In this document: in pieces, positions 10,841-23,674 of the stretch
Layout of the letters: each line of letters starts with the position of its first letter
Numbering within the stretch: position 1 is the stretch's first letter
Assembly: GCF_018320785.1 (NCBI RefSeq)
Contig: NC_054881.1
Span: 15,624,275-15,688,274 of the forward strand
DNA: 64,000 nucleotides
Direction: 5' to 3'
Source: Cheilinus undulatus
Lineage: Eukaryota > Chordata > Actinopteri > Labriformes > Labridae
Translations under genes and position numbers: made by a program
The notes under the pieces: generated by a model
The model's input: the letters and a program-made list of their open reading frames with translations, nothing else
The model's database searches: none
What the model was told of the DNA's origin: nothing

Positions 10841-12149
10841 TACAATGCCATTACAGTGCCTGTTGGTGTAATGGCCAGCTGTTATTATATCCAGTCTGTT
10901 GCTTGTTAGCTTAGCTTTGATACCTATTACTATTAGTATTGAAAATTGCAAACCTATAGGCTAAAGCTCCACTTACAGAGCTCTTAAAGTTGTGTGAAGT
11001 TTGTGTGGTAAAATGAAAATGTGAAGTAAGGAACTTGAAGCTTTAAGAAAAACTTAGAATTGCAACGCCCTGAATACCATAAGAGGGGTGCACTTAGTTA
11101 GCTAGAACAAGTAAACAAGTTACATTTGAAAATGATGGCTAGAGTATTTTACCTTAAAAGACAAGACAGGGTCCACTTTCCCTATGCTTTTTTTGGTTTA
11201 AGCTAGGCTAATGGTCTTCGTAAACTGGAGGCAGTGACAAAGCTAAAGAAAGAGAAGTTAACATGTTAGCTTAACTGGCACAGATATGTTGGTACACTGT
11301 GATCTTTAGACATTGCCAGGCTAACTCTCTCCAGACATTTCCGTATTTATTGCTGGGCCAAGTTAACAGTCTCCTTGTTATAGCATTGTAATAGGAGCAC
11401 GGAGTAAATAAATAAACAGATGATTTAGCTCAACAGTTGCTGTAGAGTCCATTCTGTCACTGTTAGATGGGCTAACTCTTTCGCCAAAGTCACAGTGCCA
11501 GACTAAGGTAAGCTAATAGTCTCCTACTTGGATATTTGCTGTTGTATACTGGGGCAGTGTTTTAATAAGCTAGAATAAATCAGTTGGTTTAAGTGCCATG
11601 TATAACATTTGTATACCCATTGACGGAGTCTGGCTAACTCTTTCCTAGTGTTTCCACCTTTTTTTCTTTTACAAATAAAAAGAATTATGAATTTTATGAA
11701 TAAATGTATTTTTTTTAAAGAATCTAAAACTGGAAATACATTGTATCGCCAAATTACAGCAGTTTGGTTCTGAGATATACAGTGTCTCAGATGAACGGTC
11801 TGCAGCCATACTGTCTTGAGCCTGTTAAGCATATTTTGTCCTAAATTAGATTTGTTATGCTAACTATGACATCCTTAAGGTGAGGTATGTGAAAGTGACC
11901 CCACCATCCTGATATATTTTGTATGTGGCCTTCAGTAGAAAAAGTTTTGACACCCGTATAAGTGTTGGCCAGGATACAAACAGGTTGATTCCCAATTATG
12001 GCTTGACTAGAAAACTGATATTTTTAGCGTAACTTGGGAAACAGTACATGCTCAAAAACCTCGTCTAGGTGGAATCTTATCAGCTGTTGCCCAAGTAAAA
12101 ATTTAAAAGTAGGTACTTGTAGGTTTTGCAAGACTTCTGTTTGTGCATC

Positions 12150-12196
12150 GGTATTCTCTTTCAGAGAGGGAGAGAGATAAAGAGAGAGAGAGCGCG
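12150..12196. repeat. GA-rich low-complexity run
   Basis: The stretch is dominated by GAGAGA units with interruptions (AGAGAGGGAGAGAGATAAAG and onward). It is a simple-sequence repeat upstream of rx3 with no coding content. Confidence 0.8.
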
Positions 12197-12199
12197 GGG

Positions 12200-12470
12200 G
12201 CACGAGCTGACAACCTTGGCTCTGCTGATCCTATTAGATGGTAATCTCCAGACTTCATAAATCCACAGCCGTTCAAACTTGGGTCCATGTGAAACTCCTA
12301 AATGTAGAGGATTTCTTCCTCCCCCCTGTTCTGACTAATCACCCCTAACAAGTGTTTGGATAATGTCCAATTAAATTAAGACCTTTTTGCTTTATTCACT
12401 GCATTAGCCCTGATTCAGGTAATGGGCTTAATGGCAAATGTTTGATAGCTGTACTTACTGTAAAAAAATT
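12200..12470. promoter_or_regulatory. Candidate conserved non-coding element upstream of rx3
   Basis: Unique, non-repetitive sequence with several homeodomain-type cores: CTAATCACC (12333-12341), CCAATTAAATTAAG (12368-12381) and CATTAGCCC (12402-12410). It lies about 4 kb upstream of rx3 and 1 kb downstream of cplx4. It looks constrained by texture only; alignment to other fish was not possible. Confidence 0.3.
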
Positions 12471-13495
12471 ATAATGTTTTAAACGGCAGAGGATTTCAAT
12501 TAGAAACCAAAACTTTAAGCCCCATTTACAATGTTTAAGTCTGGAGTATAACGAGATTGCTTTTTTCAAAGTAAAGATAATTAGTATTTTAATTGTCTTA
12601 CACGCTAAGCTTGACAGAGATGTAAACTGTGGGCAAGAAGTCACCAAAACTGACTAGATTTTGTGTATACACCCACACAAAGACGAATGTCATGTGTTCA
12701 ATATACTTCTTTATTTGAACAATACATTTGCATTCTCAGTTTGACATACCTCCATATATAATTATCACTGTTTATATACATTAGCGTCATTGTTATGGAT
12801 GAATCATTCAGCTCTTTGATTTGTGCAAAACTGCAAACGTCTCTGCAACCATTTTTATTACAATTAAAATGTGAACGTGGAGAAAAAAGCATCAATAAAC
12901 ATGTCAAGACTTACAAAGATTTTCTGATATATTTTGCTTTGAAATAACACTGACAGAAAAAATCTAAATATCATAATTAATTCAAACACCACATAGAAAA
13001 AAAAAAACTAGAATATTCAGCAAACCAAAAGGAAAGTTGAAACACTCACACAGGATCGATTATTACTTGAATAAGGTTTTTATAAGCAAGTCTTGGTATA
13101 ATGGTATTTAAATCACATTTTTGAGACTTTACTGTAACAAAAATGGACGTTTTATCACAAATAATCACCATTTATTGAATAATTGGTGCTCATGAGCATG
13201 AAAGCAAGGCAAAACAATGCTTTTTTCCAGGAAAGAGAATTTTCGGCATAATTTATCCAAAGAAATGGTCAGTGGGGAGAGATGGCGCACCCTGGTTGTG
13301 ATATGAAATCAGAATTTGTCAATTATTACTATCTTTATTTTAATTTGATAATTTACTGCTAATGATAGGCGACTTATTACCACAGCTCTGTCTGCAGATT
13401 TCCAGAAAGTGTTGAAATTCAATTCTTTAGTTGTCTTCTCCCTTCTTTTTCCTTTGTTTTTCTTTCGCCAAACACATCCACATCCATCCGGCCCC

Positions 13496-16400
13496 TCACA
13501 TCACAGAGCACTTCTCCTCTGCTTTGCTCTTCAGCTCGGTGACGGTGGCCGAGGCCTTCTCCTTCAGCTGGTCCATGTCCATGTTCTGCAAGTTCTGTAT
13601 CTGGCCCATGAGGGAGTCCTTGCCCTCCTCCTCCGTGGCGTCCTCATCCACCATCTTGAGCAGCTCCTCGGGCACGTCCACGTCGTCCCCGGCCATCTCG
13701 ATCATGTTCTCGTCCTGCTCGCTCTGCGGGTGACAGTGCCAGGAATAAAACAAGGTCAGTGTTGTACACCAATGAGGGAAGATAGTCTTTATTCAAAATG
13801 TCAGTTTTAAGGACAAGAAAGTCTATTATGAATATCCTTATTGTTCAGTCTGAATCCCTGAATCTTTACCTGAATAAGGTAAACAAATTTGTTTTTTGTT
13901 AAAAATGTATTTGTTTTTCCCTCAAACCAGGATAGATTAGTCAACATAATATGACTAAATATTACTTATAGGCTATTATGTTTCAACATTTTTCATTCCA
14001 GGGATGGCAGAGGGTGTTTTTCTATCTTCCCAGGTCATAACAAACCCCTCTTATTCACATTATTGAAATATTCTTTAGAGGTAAACAACCTAAGGGCTGA
14101 CTTAAAGGCTTTTTACAAGATTAACATTTGGTCTGGCTGCCAGATTTCCACAGCACACAGGATACACACCAACCAGCATAGTTAGATATGGCAAATAGAG
14201 TATTATATCCAATCCAATATTGAACTAAATTGAACATAAATCTAAAAAAAACAATGGTTTTTCACAACTTTAAATCAATTTACTGTCCTCTTTGGAATAT
14301 ATTTCCGCTTGATCATGTTACTTTATATAGCCTGGGTTTCATTTGTATTAAAAACAAGCAATCAGTCGAGCTAGAGGACAAATAGATGAGCTTGTGGATC
14401 CGTCTTAATCCACATTCCTGTGGCTGCACTGGAGGATATCCTCTTGTGTGTTTTATAGTATTTTTCTATCTCCTTTTTTTTTTTTTTTTTTTTTACCAGA
14501 CTGCTTTAACTTCACTCTGAGGTATTCATTGTTCACCTCATGTGTCAGTGCATCATGGGAATGCTAAATTTAAATCTAATCACTTAATATGTGGAATAGT
14601 CATGCAATAGGTACTGGTGCAACTACTTTAAGCGTCAATCTGTGGGATTATCTCAGACCTGCTTTAGCCTTTCCTGCCTGAATCCTAACCATAGTCTAAA
14701 GATATCTTCCATAGTGTTGCACGAGACTTTAAATCCATTGCACTACCAGCAACAACCTCCTGGTTTTACTTGAAATACATCCTTGAACCTTTAATAAAAT
14801 ACACAATTATGTTTTCTAATCCACTTTTCATGTCTGCATATGGTTGACCTCAACCTTTGACCCATTTAGAGAAAATAATATAAAGAACACGACACCTTCA
14901 GGTGTCTTATTTATTTTAAATCAATTTAAAATGCATATGGTATTTATAATAAAGTGACAGCGACCTTTGTCATTTGTTCTTTCTCTTGCTTGAATGCAAT
15001 GTAAACATCATTTAGAGAAAATAATTAGATTTATTTGTATATCATACTGCCATTGTTCTCTTTGAATATATGTGGTTTCAATTTAAAAGATATAGAGTGG
15101 AAAGAAATGCACCTATTGTTAAAAAACGGCAAACAGAACAAAAGAGCGTATATAGGGTGAGACTCTTAGAGACGCCTCCATAAGCCAAGGCCATTGCCAC
15201 ATTCAGGTGAATAAAAATCACACTATTAGAGAGCATATTGTGGAGCCATTTTTGTCTTAGAGAATATAAACAGAAAGTTAATGACAGGAAAGTTTCCACC
15301 TGTGGACCCATGTAGAGCTTTAGAAGATTGTCTGCTGGTATCTTAAACAAATTAAATCCAAACATACCTTCTGTGCTCCCTCCATTTCTGCAAAATGATC
15401 AGCAAGACTCCTTTAAAATCAGCACGTTATCATCCACTAAAATAGACGTCGCTCTGCCTTAAAGCCTGTCCACTCTGCTCTGTGCTCTCTAATGATCCTG
15501 GGACACCTGCTCAGCTTTGGCTTTGTGAGACTCAAGTTGCAATATGGGACACTAATGTCTCTGGGACGCTGGTTTCAACGTCTTTCTTGCTAAGCTCCTC
15601 CACCTCCTGTGTTCCACCTGCAGCTGCCAAGTGCTGCTGTTAGATAAAGATGACCTGAGACGTGAAGCTGCTATTTGCTGCTCTACCTGCGCAGGCCCCT
15701 CACCTTAAAGCCATTTAATGACTGCTGATTATATTTACACGTCCTAATTAAAATAGAGAGGAGTCTGATGGAAAAAAGGATAAAGGAACAGAATCAATTG
15801 TGTTGAACTGAGGCAGCTGATATAACTTTAACCTTATTGTAAGTTTAAGAAAGTGGATTTATTACATTTTATAAATAGTTCAAAGCATAGTTGGAGTGAG
15901 GGGGTGACTTACAGGGCTTAAGCCCTGAATGTTTTATAAAAAGGTTTGTATATGTATTTTTTCTGCTTCATGTTATGATGAAGAAATGCAAAAATAAATC
16001 ATTTGTAGTATACATTTCACCTCAAACAGAAGTATAAAAATAATTTTAACCTTGCATTAGATTACATTTTATCTAATTTTGTAAGTATATGTTAATCTAG
16101 AACCCTGAAAATAACTTTTTATGCTCTTATTTAAAATGAATAAAGCCAATTGTAAACTTTTACACTATATTCATACCCTATTCACATTGTGCAAATTAAA
16201 AAAAATAACTATCAGACTGCTTTTGCATGTTTATAGGCAGAAAAAAGTGAAAATAATCCATCTTAAATACACTGTATGATGGTTTTAGAATCATGTTCAC
16301 ACTTTGAGAACTATGGCAATTAAAATAAAGGAATTTGGCTGTAAATAATGCTGTTTTTAAAACGTGGGACTGCATGTTTTTGCCCAAATTGTTTCTAGAT

Positions 16401-18774
16401 TTGTTGGTGTTTTAAATCTAAATTTGTACTGAAATAGCATGAAAATAGTGCATATAATTGCCTGATTTGCAAAAACTACCCCGGAACCCTCCTAAGACTG
16501 GGCTAGCTCTGGATATCAAACACTTCTGGCTCCAGCCCTGGTTTATCACATCTTATAATGTTGTTTTAAGCAACCATAAGTCTTATTTTATCATAACTCC
16601 AGTAAGCATTCATTAGTGAAAGCTGCTGTGGACACAGATGATAAATAACACTACATGAAAGGTGCAGGGTGTAATATTTAGCCTAGTAGCATTCAGCGAA
16701 ACACACTTGGTAAAAATGAACCTTAACATAGGTAAATATGCTGATCTAAATTAGTGTTTAATCACCTGAATATAAACAAATGTTCTGTTTTTATTAACTA
16801 AGAATAAATATTTTAGTTATGCATAGGGAGGGTCCCCTCCATGTGGGAAGACTTGGATTTTTGCAGAGCAAATAAGAGAGCATCTAAAGTGAGTATCACA
16901 ATCTAGAAAAAAACTGTTTGGTGTTGCTTGCTTGCAACTGCACCTTTACTTTACTTACAACTTTTAATTGAGTTTTTCCTTGATGAATAATCAATTACAT
17001 AAATTAATGGTCTTTCTGATGTAATTGGTCTGGATCAGACAATCCATCAGGGATTGCTTGCACGTAAACAGCCAGTTACAGCGAGGTGAGGAGAATGTTT
17101 GGGTTGCTGAGAAATCTTGGAGCCTTGGTTTTGGTATTTAGCCAAGTACAGGATCAATAGAAGTGATGGCAAGTGTTCAGCAAGTGTTTATCACCACCTT
17201 TGTTTTCCTGTCCCTTGTTCCTCTGTGCAGTGTTTAGGACAAAGGAAATAATGTCATGTTAGCATTTTCCTATATACAGCCAGGAATCCATGCTGACATT
17301 GCTAAGCTTTAGATTTCCCATATGTTAACCACTTCCTCCCCAGAACATGACTTCATGAACAAATAATGCAATGTCCTCATATATGCTCACAGTTTAAAAT
17401 TAGGAGGTTTTTGACCATTAATAAATATATACAATAAATGGACAAATATTTATTCAGTGCTTATGAATTCTTAAAGACTTGAAGTATCCATTTGCAAACA
17501 CTAAAAAATCAAACACCATACCTTATTGTATGTTATTGTTTATTTTGATATTTAAATTCCCTATAACCTGGAGAGCATCCTCTAAAGCTCTATGTTAATC
17601 TCCATGAGGGATTTTTATTCATAGGAATGAAAAGTTGAAAGTGTTTACCTTTGGCAGCCTGTATTTTTCTCTGAGGCACACCCTGAGTGTCGCCCTCTCG
17701 GCCTTCTTGTGTAAGAAATCTGCATCTCTCTCCATCCTGAAAAAAAAACATTGTTAGTGTCAAAGCTGGAATAATAGACTTTTCAGCATTTAGACTTTTA
17801 TTTCATTGCGTTTCTATTTTTACATTTATTTACCCACTGGACTCATCTTTTTGCTATGGCTGTATCATAATCCTTTATGGATGCAGACATTGGATAAGTA
17901 GGATAAATTACATTTTCCACATTACCTGAAGGAAATTATATCTTTTTTATATTACTAAAAAAACACTTTTTCCATTTTTAAACACCTGAAAGTTCATTGT
18001 TTGCCTCTTTTGAAAAAGTTATTTTATTTCTCTGTAAGAACTACGGCAGCCCTGAGAGGTAAATTAGAAAAAATATAGACCTTGTGATGCCTTTTCCAGC
18101 CTGATTTAATTTTGTCCTCTTCTGTTTATGACTTTACTGGAGGTAAAAGAAATGTCTCAACATGGTAGTTGAGTAAATAGCAAAGTAATTACTGTAAAGT
18201 ATCTTTATCGTTTATAGCTGAAAAGAAAAGATTTCTTTCAGGAAAAGAGCTCAAAAAATTCAAAAAGGTGAGGAAAAGTCTCTTTAAAGTCTGTGTTTTG
18301 CCTTTCTAAGTTCAAAGTAACATTTGTCAAGTTGAAAAAGACAAAATATTCATATTGACAAGGTAAAGAAAGCTGTAGTAGTTATCATTTTAGCACTTCC
18401 TGTTGTCCATGTCTGAAAGTCTGTGGGATATATGAATGAGTTTTCAATTAGATGCCTAAAATAAGGTTTGTGGTAAACACAGCCTGTAGAAGTTTTAACC
18501 TTCTTTACATAGGTAACATCTTAAAGTGACCCACTTGGGAATTTTGAAGTTTTTTCAAGTGCTATAAAAGAGGGTTTAGAGACTCTCTAAAGAGTGGCTT
18601 CTTATTTAGGCCGAGTGTGTTTACACTTCAAAAACTATGAAAGTTATGCTTATTTTAAGTCATTCCAAGTCATTCCTTATATTCAAGCAACCGATAGCCT
18701 CTTTTGTCTGTGAAACCTGTGCAATCTAACTTTCAGGTTGGCCTACAAAAATATGCTATTCTTGGGCCCAAATA

Positions 18775-18814
<40 letters not shown>

Positions 18815-21612
18815 TTTTTTTTAAGTAGCTATCCCTGCAGCTCTATATTCGTGCACAGGTTTGGCCAGCACACAACAACCTTTGGGCCTTAATGAGTGAA
18901 TGTGTTTTTGTTAGTCTGCACAGGATTTCCCCTGCTTACTATCATGTATGGCCAGGGAAAATATTTAGCATAGAAAACTGACCCTGGAAAACTTGTTTTC
19001 TTAATGGCTTACACCTCACCCTCTATGGAAGCCCATCTCCACCACTTAAAAGGAAAATATGTGAAGTCATAATTATGAGATAAAAAGTCAAAATTATGAA
19101 CAAAAAAAATCCCATTATGACCTATTAGGAGTCAAAATAATGAGAGAAAAAGTTGAAATTCTGACATGAAAAGTATTTATTATGATATAAAAAGTCATAA
19201 TTAATCAAATGTGGAAATTCAGAAATAAAAGTGAAAGTGAAAATTTCAGGATATTCATAGTTATGAGATTAAAAGTTGAATTTTGAGATTGTAGGTCCTT
19301 ATGAGATAAAAAAAATTGATTCAATCATAGGATTAAAAAGTTAAAATTTTCTGGAAACTGGGACACACTGTCTCTAAATCTCCCCTTTTCTCTCATGATT
19401 ATGACCTTTTATCTCATAATTTTGCCTTTTGATGTTACTTTTTTTATTCAAATTTTATTTTTTTATCTCATAATTTAGTTTTTTTTATCATAGTTTCCCC
19501 TTTAAACTCATAATTCTGACTTTTAATCTCATATTTGACTTTAACTCATAGTTTTGACTTTTATGTCATTATTTATTATTTTTATCATAATCTTCCTTTT
19601 ATCTTACATTTCTGTTTTTGATCTCATAATTTTGACCTTTTATCTTATAATTTTGACTTTGATGTCATGTTAACATAATTTTGCTTTGATTTTATATTTC
19701 TGACTTTTTATCTCAAAATGTATACATTTTATCTCATGATGGTGACTCACTAACTCATAATTTCTTTTTTGAATTGCCGAACCTCCATATCGTTCTTCTT
19801 CAAGTGACAGAAATGGGCTTAAATACCCCTCCAACCATTTTCCAGATGAAAAATATAGAAGTTATGAAGAAAAAACATGCAAAATCATTTTAAAATTAAT
19901 TTCTTATCAAACAGAAGTGACTCCACCACAGATCAGACTTTATAAATTTATTGTCAGAATTTTATTCTTTTCTCACTTGACTTCAGGGCTTTTATTCAGG
20001 AATCTGTCTGAGGAATCTGTGCTAATTCATTTATTTCCTTACTCATAAATTAACTGTTTACTTTGGCACATTTTTAAAGAGAAAAAGATAGACCCAAGAT
20101 TCATTGTCTGTCACACATTAGAGGGACCACTGTTGTGCTGTGTCGTTAGATATTGGCAGCTGAAGGTTGTCATTAGTGACTAAAGTTTCAGTCAAGTCAG
20201 TTTCTATCTTTGTGATCTGAATCACTCTCAGCAGCCTTCACTGTTGCATACCCTCCATATTGCTGCATTTCCATGGCGACACTCACGTACTTTCCCCTTC
20301 AGCCAATTAAAGATGGGATTATTAGGCCAGACTGAGTCAAGCAGATTTGCAATTAAGCCAAGACACCACAACTTGAACTGTAGTGAATCAACAATATGGT
20401 GGACAGAGGAGCATCAAGATTCAAAATAAACAAACTAAACCCACCCTTTAGACTTTACAGCACTTTACAGTTACTAAGAAGCATGCTGAATCCTTCATGC
20501 CTCGTCCATTTGATTCAAATCAAGTGTTTATGTGGATCAGGAAGATCAGGATTTATGTCTGTGGATGTGAAACATTACTAGAAATCATCAATGATGGGGA
20601 GTGCTGTCATTTCCCAAACGTAATAGTGGAGTGGTCAGATTAATGTTATGTAATAGGGACTGACCGGATCGGCTTGATGCTGCAAAAATCACCTCTGCAT
20701 CATAAAAAGGCTGAACTCCAGATTTATCTACTATGCCCCCCTCTAGTTCTTTGAAATGGGCTGATCCAGTCGTTGCCAAGCTTGTAGTGAATGTTAAAAT
20801 GTCTGCTTTGGATTAAGAAAGACTGTATAAAAATGACTGTATTGCAATGCCCAGCAGCAACATAAAGGTGGATGAAACCAGGCTACCTGTTTCCCATACA
20901 AATCTCTAATCTAATATTTGTCACATCCATGTTTAGAAAATAGGAATAATTTTGCAGGATTATGATCTCAGCCCACTCCTTACTGGATGATTTTTAATGC
21001 AAAATCATCATTTTTCACTCTGTTATTTAGATCCTTAACATCAGAAAGTCCCTAAAATATAACCGTTAACTGTTCCTGATGCAGACAGAGAAAACAGATT
21101 ATGGGAGATTATTGATCTGGGTGCAGCAGGAGCCTTCGCTTCAGTGGGTTTATTGTAGAAAATTGAGGATAAAACCAGTATGGAGTAACTGCTGTGACCT
21201 TCAGCAACAGATGCATTGTTTAGAAGTAGTTTTATCGTTGAATGTACATGGAAATAATGAATGAACACAGTCTAGAGAGTTTTTGAGAAAAAAAAAATTG
21301 AAGTGTCGGAATAAACAAGGGGGAAGTAAACATTGAAGGGTTGTAAAGCAATAGAAAAGGCTTGTCAAGGTCAGATTGCACATTCAGCAGCCATACTGTT
21401 TCCATCAGGCCTAAATTCAAAGTGAGTCCACTCGCTGTTGCTACTTACTTCTCCTCCACCAACTGTTTTTGGTACTCTTCATACTCCTCGCGTGTCATCC
21501 CTGCTGCTTTGGCTGGATCTGAGGGGGTGGCCTCCTCTTCTTTGTCACCTCCACCACCAAGACCCATTCCTGACAGGGGGTTCCCGATCATGCTCTTGAG
21601 CAAGAAAGCCAT
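13496..21612 (-). CDS. cplx4: Complexin 4, 3 exons
   Basis: Coding exons are 21449-21612, 17649-17736 and 13496-13723 (164, 88 and 228 bases), joined in phases 2 and 0 to give 159 residues; human CPLX4 has 160. Complexins bind the assembled SNARE bundle and tune vesicle fusion, and the CPLX3/4 subfamily works at retinal ribbon synapses. Visible in order: N-terminal [10 protein letters not shown], a Gly-rich linker, the accessory and central helix region ([17 protein letters not shown] into [18 protein letters not shown] and LREKYRLPK), an acidic segment, and [15 protein letters not shown]. The C terminus CSVM is a CAAX box for farnesylation, diagnostic for CPLX3/4 and absent from CPLX1/2. The Met at 21612 is favoured because MAF is the family start. 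Which fish paralogue (a, b or c) cannot be settled here. Confidence 0.96.
14474..14494. repeat. Poly-T run
   Basis: Twenty-one consecutive T bases in cplx4 intron 2. On the minus strand this is a poly-A run, possibly the tail of an old retroposon, but no recognisable body lies beside it. Confidence 0.9.
18772..18822. repeat. TA dinucleotide microsatellite followed by poly-T
   Basis: About 26 bases of alternating TA (18772-18797) run directly into about 25 T bases (to 18822). A simple-sequence repeat in cplx4 intron 1, likely length-variable. Confidence 0.95.
19060..19770. repeat. Foldback array of TTATGAGATAAAAAGTCAAAA-type units
   Basis: From about 19060 to 19345 the plus strand carries degenerate copies of ATTATGAGATAAAAAGTC. 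From about 19385 to 19770 it carries the reverse complement (TTTTTATCTCATAATTTTGA type) many times. The two halves could pair as one long imperfect hairpin of about 300-base arms. No coding content. The unit is about 20 bases and diverged. Confidence 0.8.
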
Positions 21613-22009
21613 CTCGACTTTACTGACTGTTTACTAAACAATTTTGGTAGAATAAAAAAAAAATCAGGTTGTTGCTCCCTTTATGGTGCCCTCCGCCTTG
21701 CCTTTCTATAGCTGTCAAATCCAGTGGTAGCTCTCTAGCTAACCTGCTGCTTCACTACGGAGCCAAGGACACACTGACGACAAGCAACAGACATGCACAC
21801 GCGCTTACACAAACACACACAACATTTTGCCTCGGTCATAATCTGGATTTAATCCTCGCTGCACCACTATGCTAAGAGGCAGATGGCCTGTTTTCTCTCT
21901 ATTTTTAAATCATTCAGACCTGTGCAGATGCTTCCTTTGATTATTTTTGACTTTTTGTGCATTTTTTAGAAAAAGCAAGCTGAAGAAATCACCCAAAACT
22001 TCTTCTGGA

Positions 22010-22260
22010 GATGAGTTCAGCGGTTTGGGGCCACACTTGTGCTGCTTCCGCCCACTTTGGGTTTAATCATATTAGTAAAGAGCGGGCCGGCCTGTGTGCA
22101 GCTTACACCGCTGAGACCAGAGAGAGAGAGAGGAGCAGGATTAGAGTCTTGTTTATCCCCCAGTGGAGCCACCGCTCATGCCGTGCTATTGTTCAGGGGG
22201 AGGGTGATTGAGAAGAGGATGAGATGGGGAGGAGACAGCTCTCATTTCACTTCAACATTT
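22010..22260 (-). promoter_or_regulatory. Candidate cplx4 upstream regulatory segment
   Basis: This unique, GC-richer stretch lies about 400-650 bases upstream of the cplx4 ATG. It holds GGATTA (22138-22143), the Crx/Otx core, beside a short GA run, and CTATTGTTC, a Sox-like site, at about 22187-22195. Photoreceptor and bipolar-cell genes commonly use Crx/Otx sites, which suits complexin 4. Weak evidence by motif only. Confidence 0.3.
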
Positions 22261-22424
22261 TACTCTAGGCTCATCGGGATACCAGAATTTTAAACTCCAG
22301 TATGATTCTAGTAAAACTTAAACAATTTGGATGCCTGTTTTGATACCACTGTGAACTAGATCAAAATTGCAATTTCAGATGAAATTGCATGGGGATGCTG
22401 AGAGCTGAATTGTGGAAGAACTGC

Positions 22425-22700
22425 TGAAAATAGCCAAAAGCACAAAAATAGCTGAAAATAGCATAAAATAGCATAAAATGGCAGAACAGTAGCTGAGAAT
22501 GGCATTCAATAGCTCAAAAAAGGATAAAAATAGCTGAAAGTAGCCTTTAAAAGCTGAAATAGCCCCAAAATAGCTGAAAATAGCGTTAAAATAGCTGAAA
22601 ATAGCATAAAAATAGCTGATTTTGGCCTAAAAGTACCTGAAAATTGCATTCAATGGCTGAAAAAGCATAGAAATAGCTGAGAATAGCATGAAAATAGCTA
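22425..22700 (+). repeat. Degenerate tandem repeat, unit about AAAATAGCTGAAAATAGCAT
   Basis: About a dozen imperfect copies of AAAATAGCTGAAAATAGCAT and half-units (AATAGC) run head to tail. Unit length is about 20-21 bases and divergence is moderate. Coding frames across it are interrupted. It looks like a minisatellite grown from an AATAGC core. Confidence 0.85.
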
Positions 22701-23364
22701 TATTTTAAAAATTCTAAAAGTTAGAAATGAGAAGTCATATCAGTCGAAAGACAAAGAAAGTCAATTTTTTTTAAAAGTCTGAATGGTTCGATACGTCAAA
22801 GTATGAAGGAAGAGATAGCTGGTGCGGAAGAAGAAGAATAAACAAAATGGCCAACAGGAATATCAATATTGTGCATTCCTCCTAATAAAGAATAGAAGTT
22901 CCAGACACCCTATTTTGTTAATTTGTAATTGCAGTCAATCTCTAGCACATTGTCTCAGTAGCATAGATATATATGTATTTGTGCAATTATGACTGTGTGC
23001 AGGAGTTTGCCTGCCGTTTTTGAGGGATTCAGTCATTTCCTTTGAACGTCTTTGGAAATAGATGTCTTTAACAGTTGAGGGGGTAAAATTACATTATAAC
23101 GTTCAAGTTCAAGTACTGTGTTTGAGGGTTACAAATCATGCATAGGTTGAAAATCTAATGGATATGTATCTTATATCTTATCTTATATATGTATATGTAA
23201 CTATCAACAGATACAGTTGGTGGCGTGTAATAGTTGGAGGGAAAGAATCCTTTCCCCCAGCATGCAATGCTGCAAATGCACAAATTTGAAACTCTGGTGC
23301 TAATTACAACAGGCTGTAATATCCTACATTGAGTCATGACTGTTAATTATTCACCTCTGGCTAG

Positions 23365-23668
23365 TGTTGTAGTATTCAAGAATAGTCTTGGTCTGAAGAC
23401 TGGTCTTAAGACCATGTTTTGAATGCCTTGGTCTTGTATTGGAATCAAGAGCATTTTTACTCGTTCTTGTCTCAGTCTCAGACTGGCCGGACTCTGGATT
23501 TTCCATAAAGACCGGTCGAGACCACAACTGATGTGTTATTCCTCAACGTTATTTATGTTGCTAAAACAACAAATAGCTTCAATTCATGTGTTGCAGACAC
23601 CTTGACAGTCTTGCTCCTGACCCCCAGAGGTTTTAGCCTTGTCTTGGTTTTGACTACAATTCTACCCC
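23365..23668. mobile_element. Short MITE-like repeat rich in GGTCTTG
   Basis: The left end reads GTTGTAGTATTCAAG and the right end TTGACTACAATTC, which pair as imperfect terminal inverted repeats. The interior is full of GTCTTGGTCT and CAGTCTCAGACTGG motifs, as in a widespread fish MITE. It is non-coding. A target-site duplication could not be defined. Confidence 0.6.
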
Positions 23669-23674
23669 TGACTC

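Larger units (their letters stand above)
8261..13495. other. Intergenic region between rx3 and cplx4
   Basis: No host gene is visible. It carries the rx3 5' region, the Otx/Sox cluster (9040-9300), a Tc1-like element with a nested insertion (9430-10840), diffuse GCTAA/TTAGC-rich sequence (10880-11850), a GA-rich run (12150-12196), a unique stretch (12200-12470) and the cplx4 3' flank. Minus-strand AATAAA at 13334-13339, about 157 bases beyond the cplx4 stop, is a plausible poly(A) signal; further copies lie at 13171-13176 and 12710-12715. Confidence 0.6.
13724..21448 (-). other. cplx4 introns 1 and 2
   Basis: Intron 2 spans 13724-17648 and intron 1 spans 17737-21448. They hold a 21-base poly-T run (14474-14494), a TA/T microsatellite (18772-18822) and a large foldback repeat (19060-19770). 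A possible alternative first exon lies at 15368-15385. The rest is AT-rich sequence in which I see nothing nameable. Confidence 0.7.

Noticed and set aside
13409-13810. Plus-strand 133-residue open frame
   Set aside because: It is the antisense shadow of cplx4 exon 3, with no family resemblance and no splice support.
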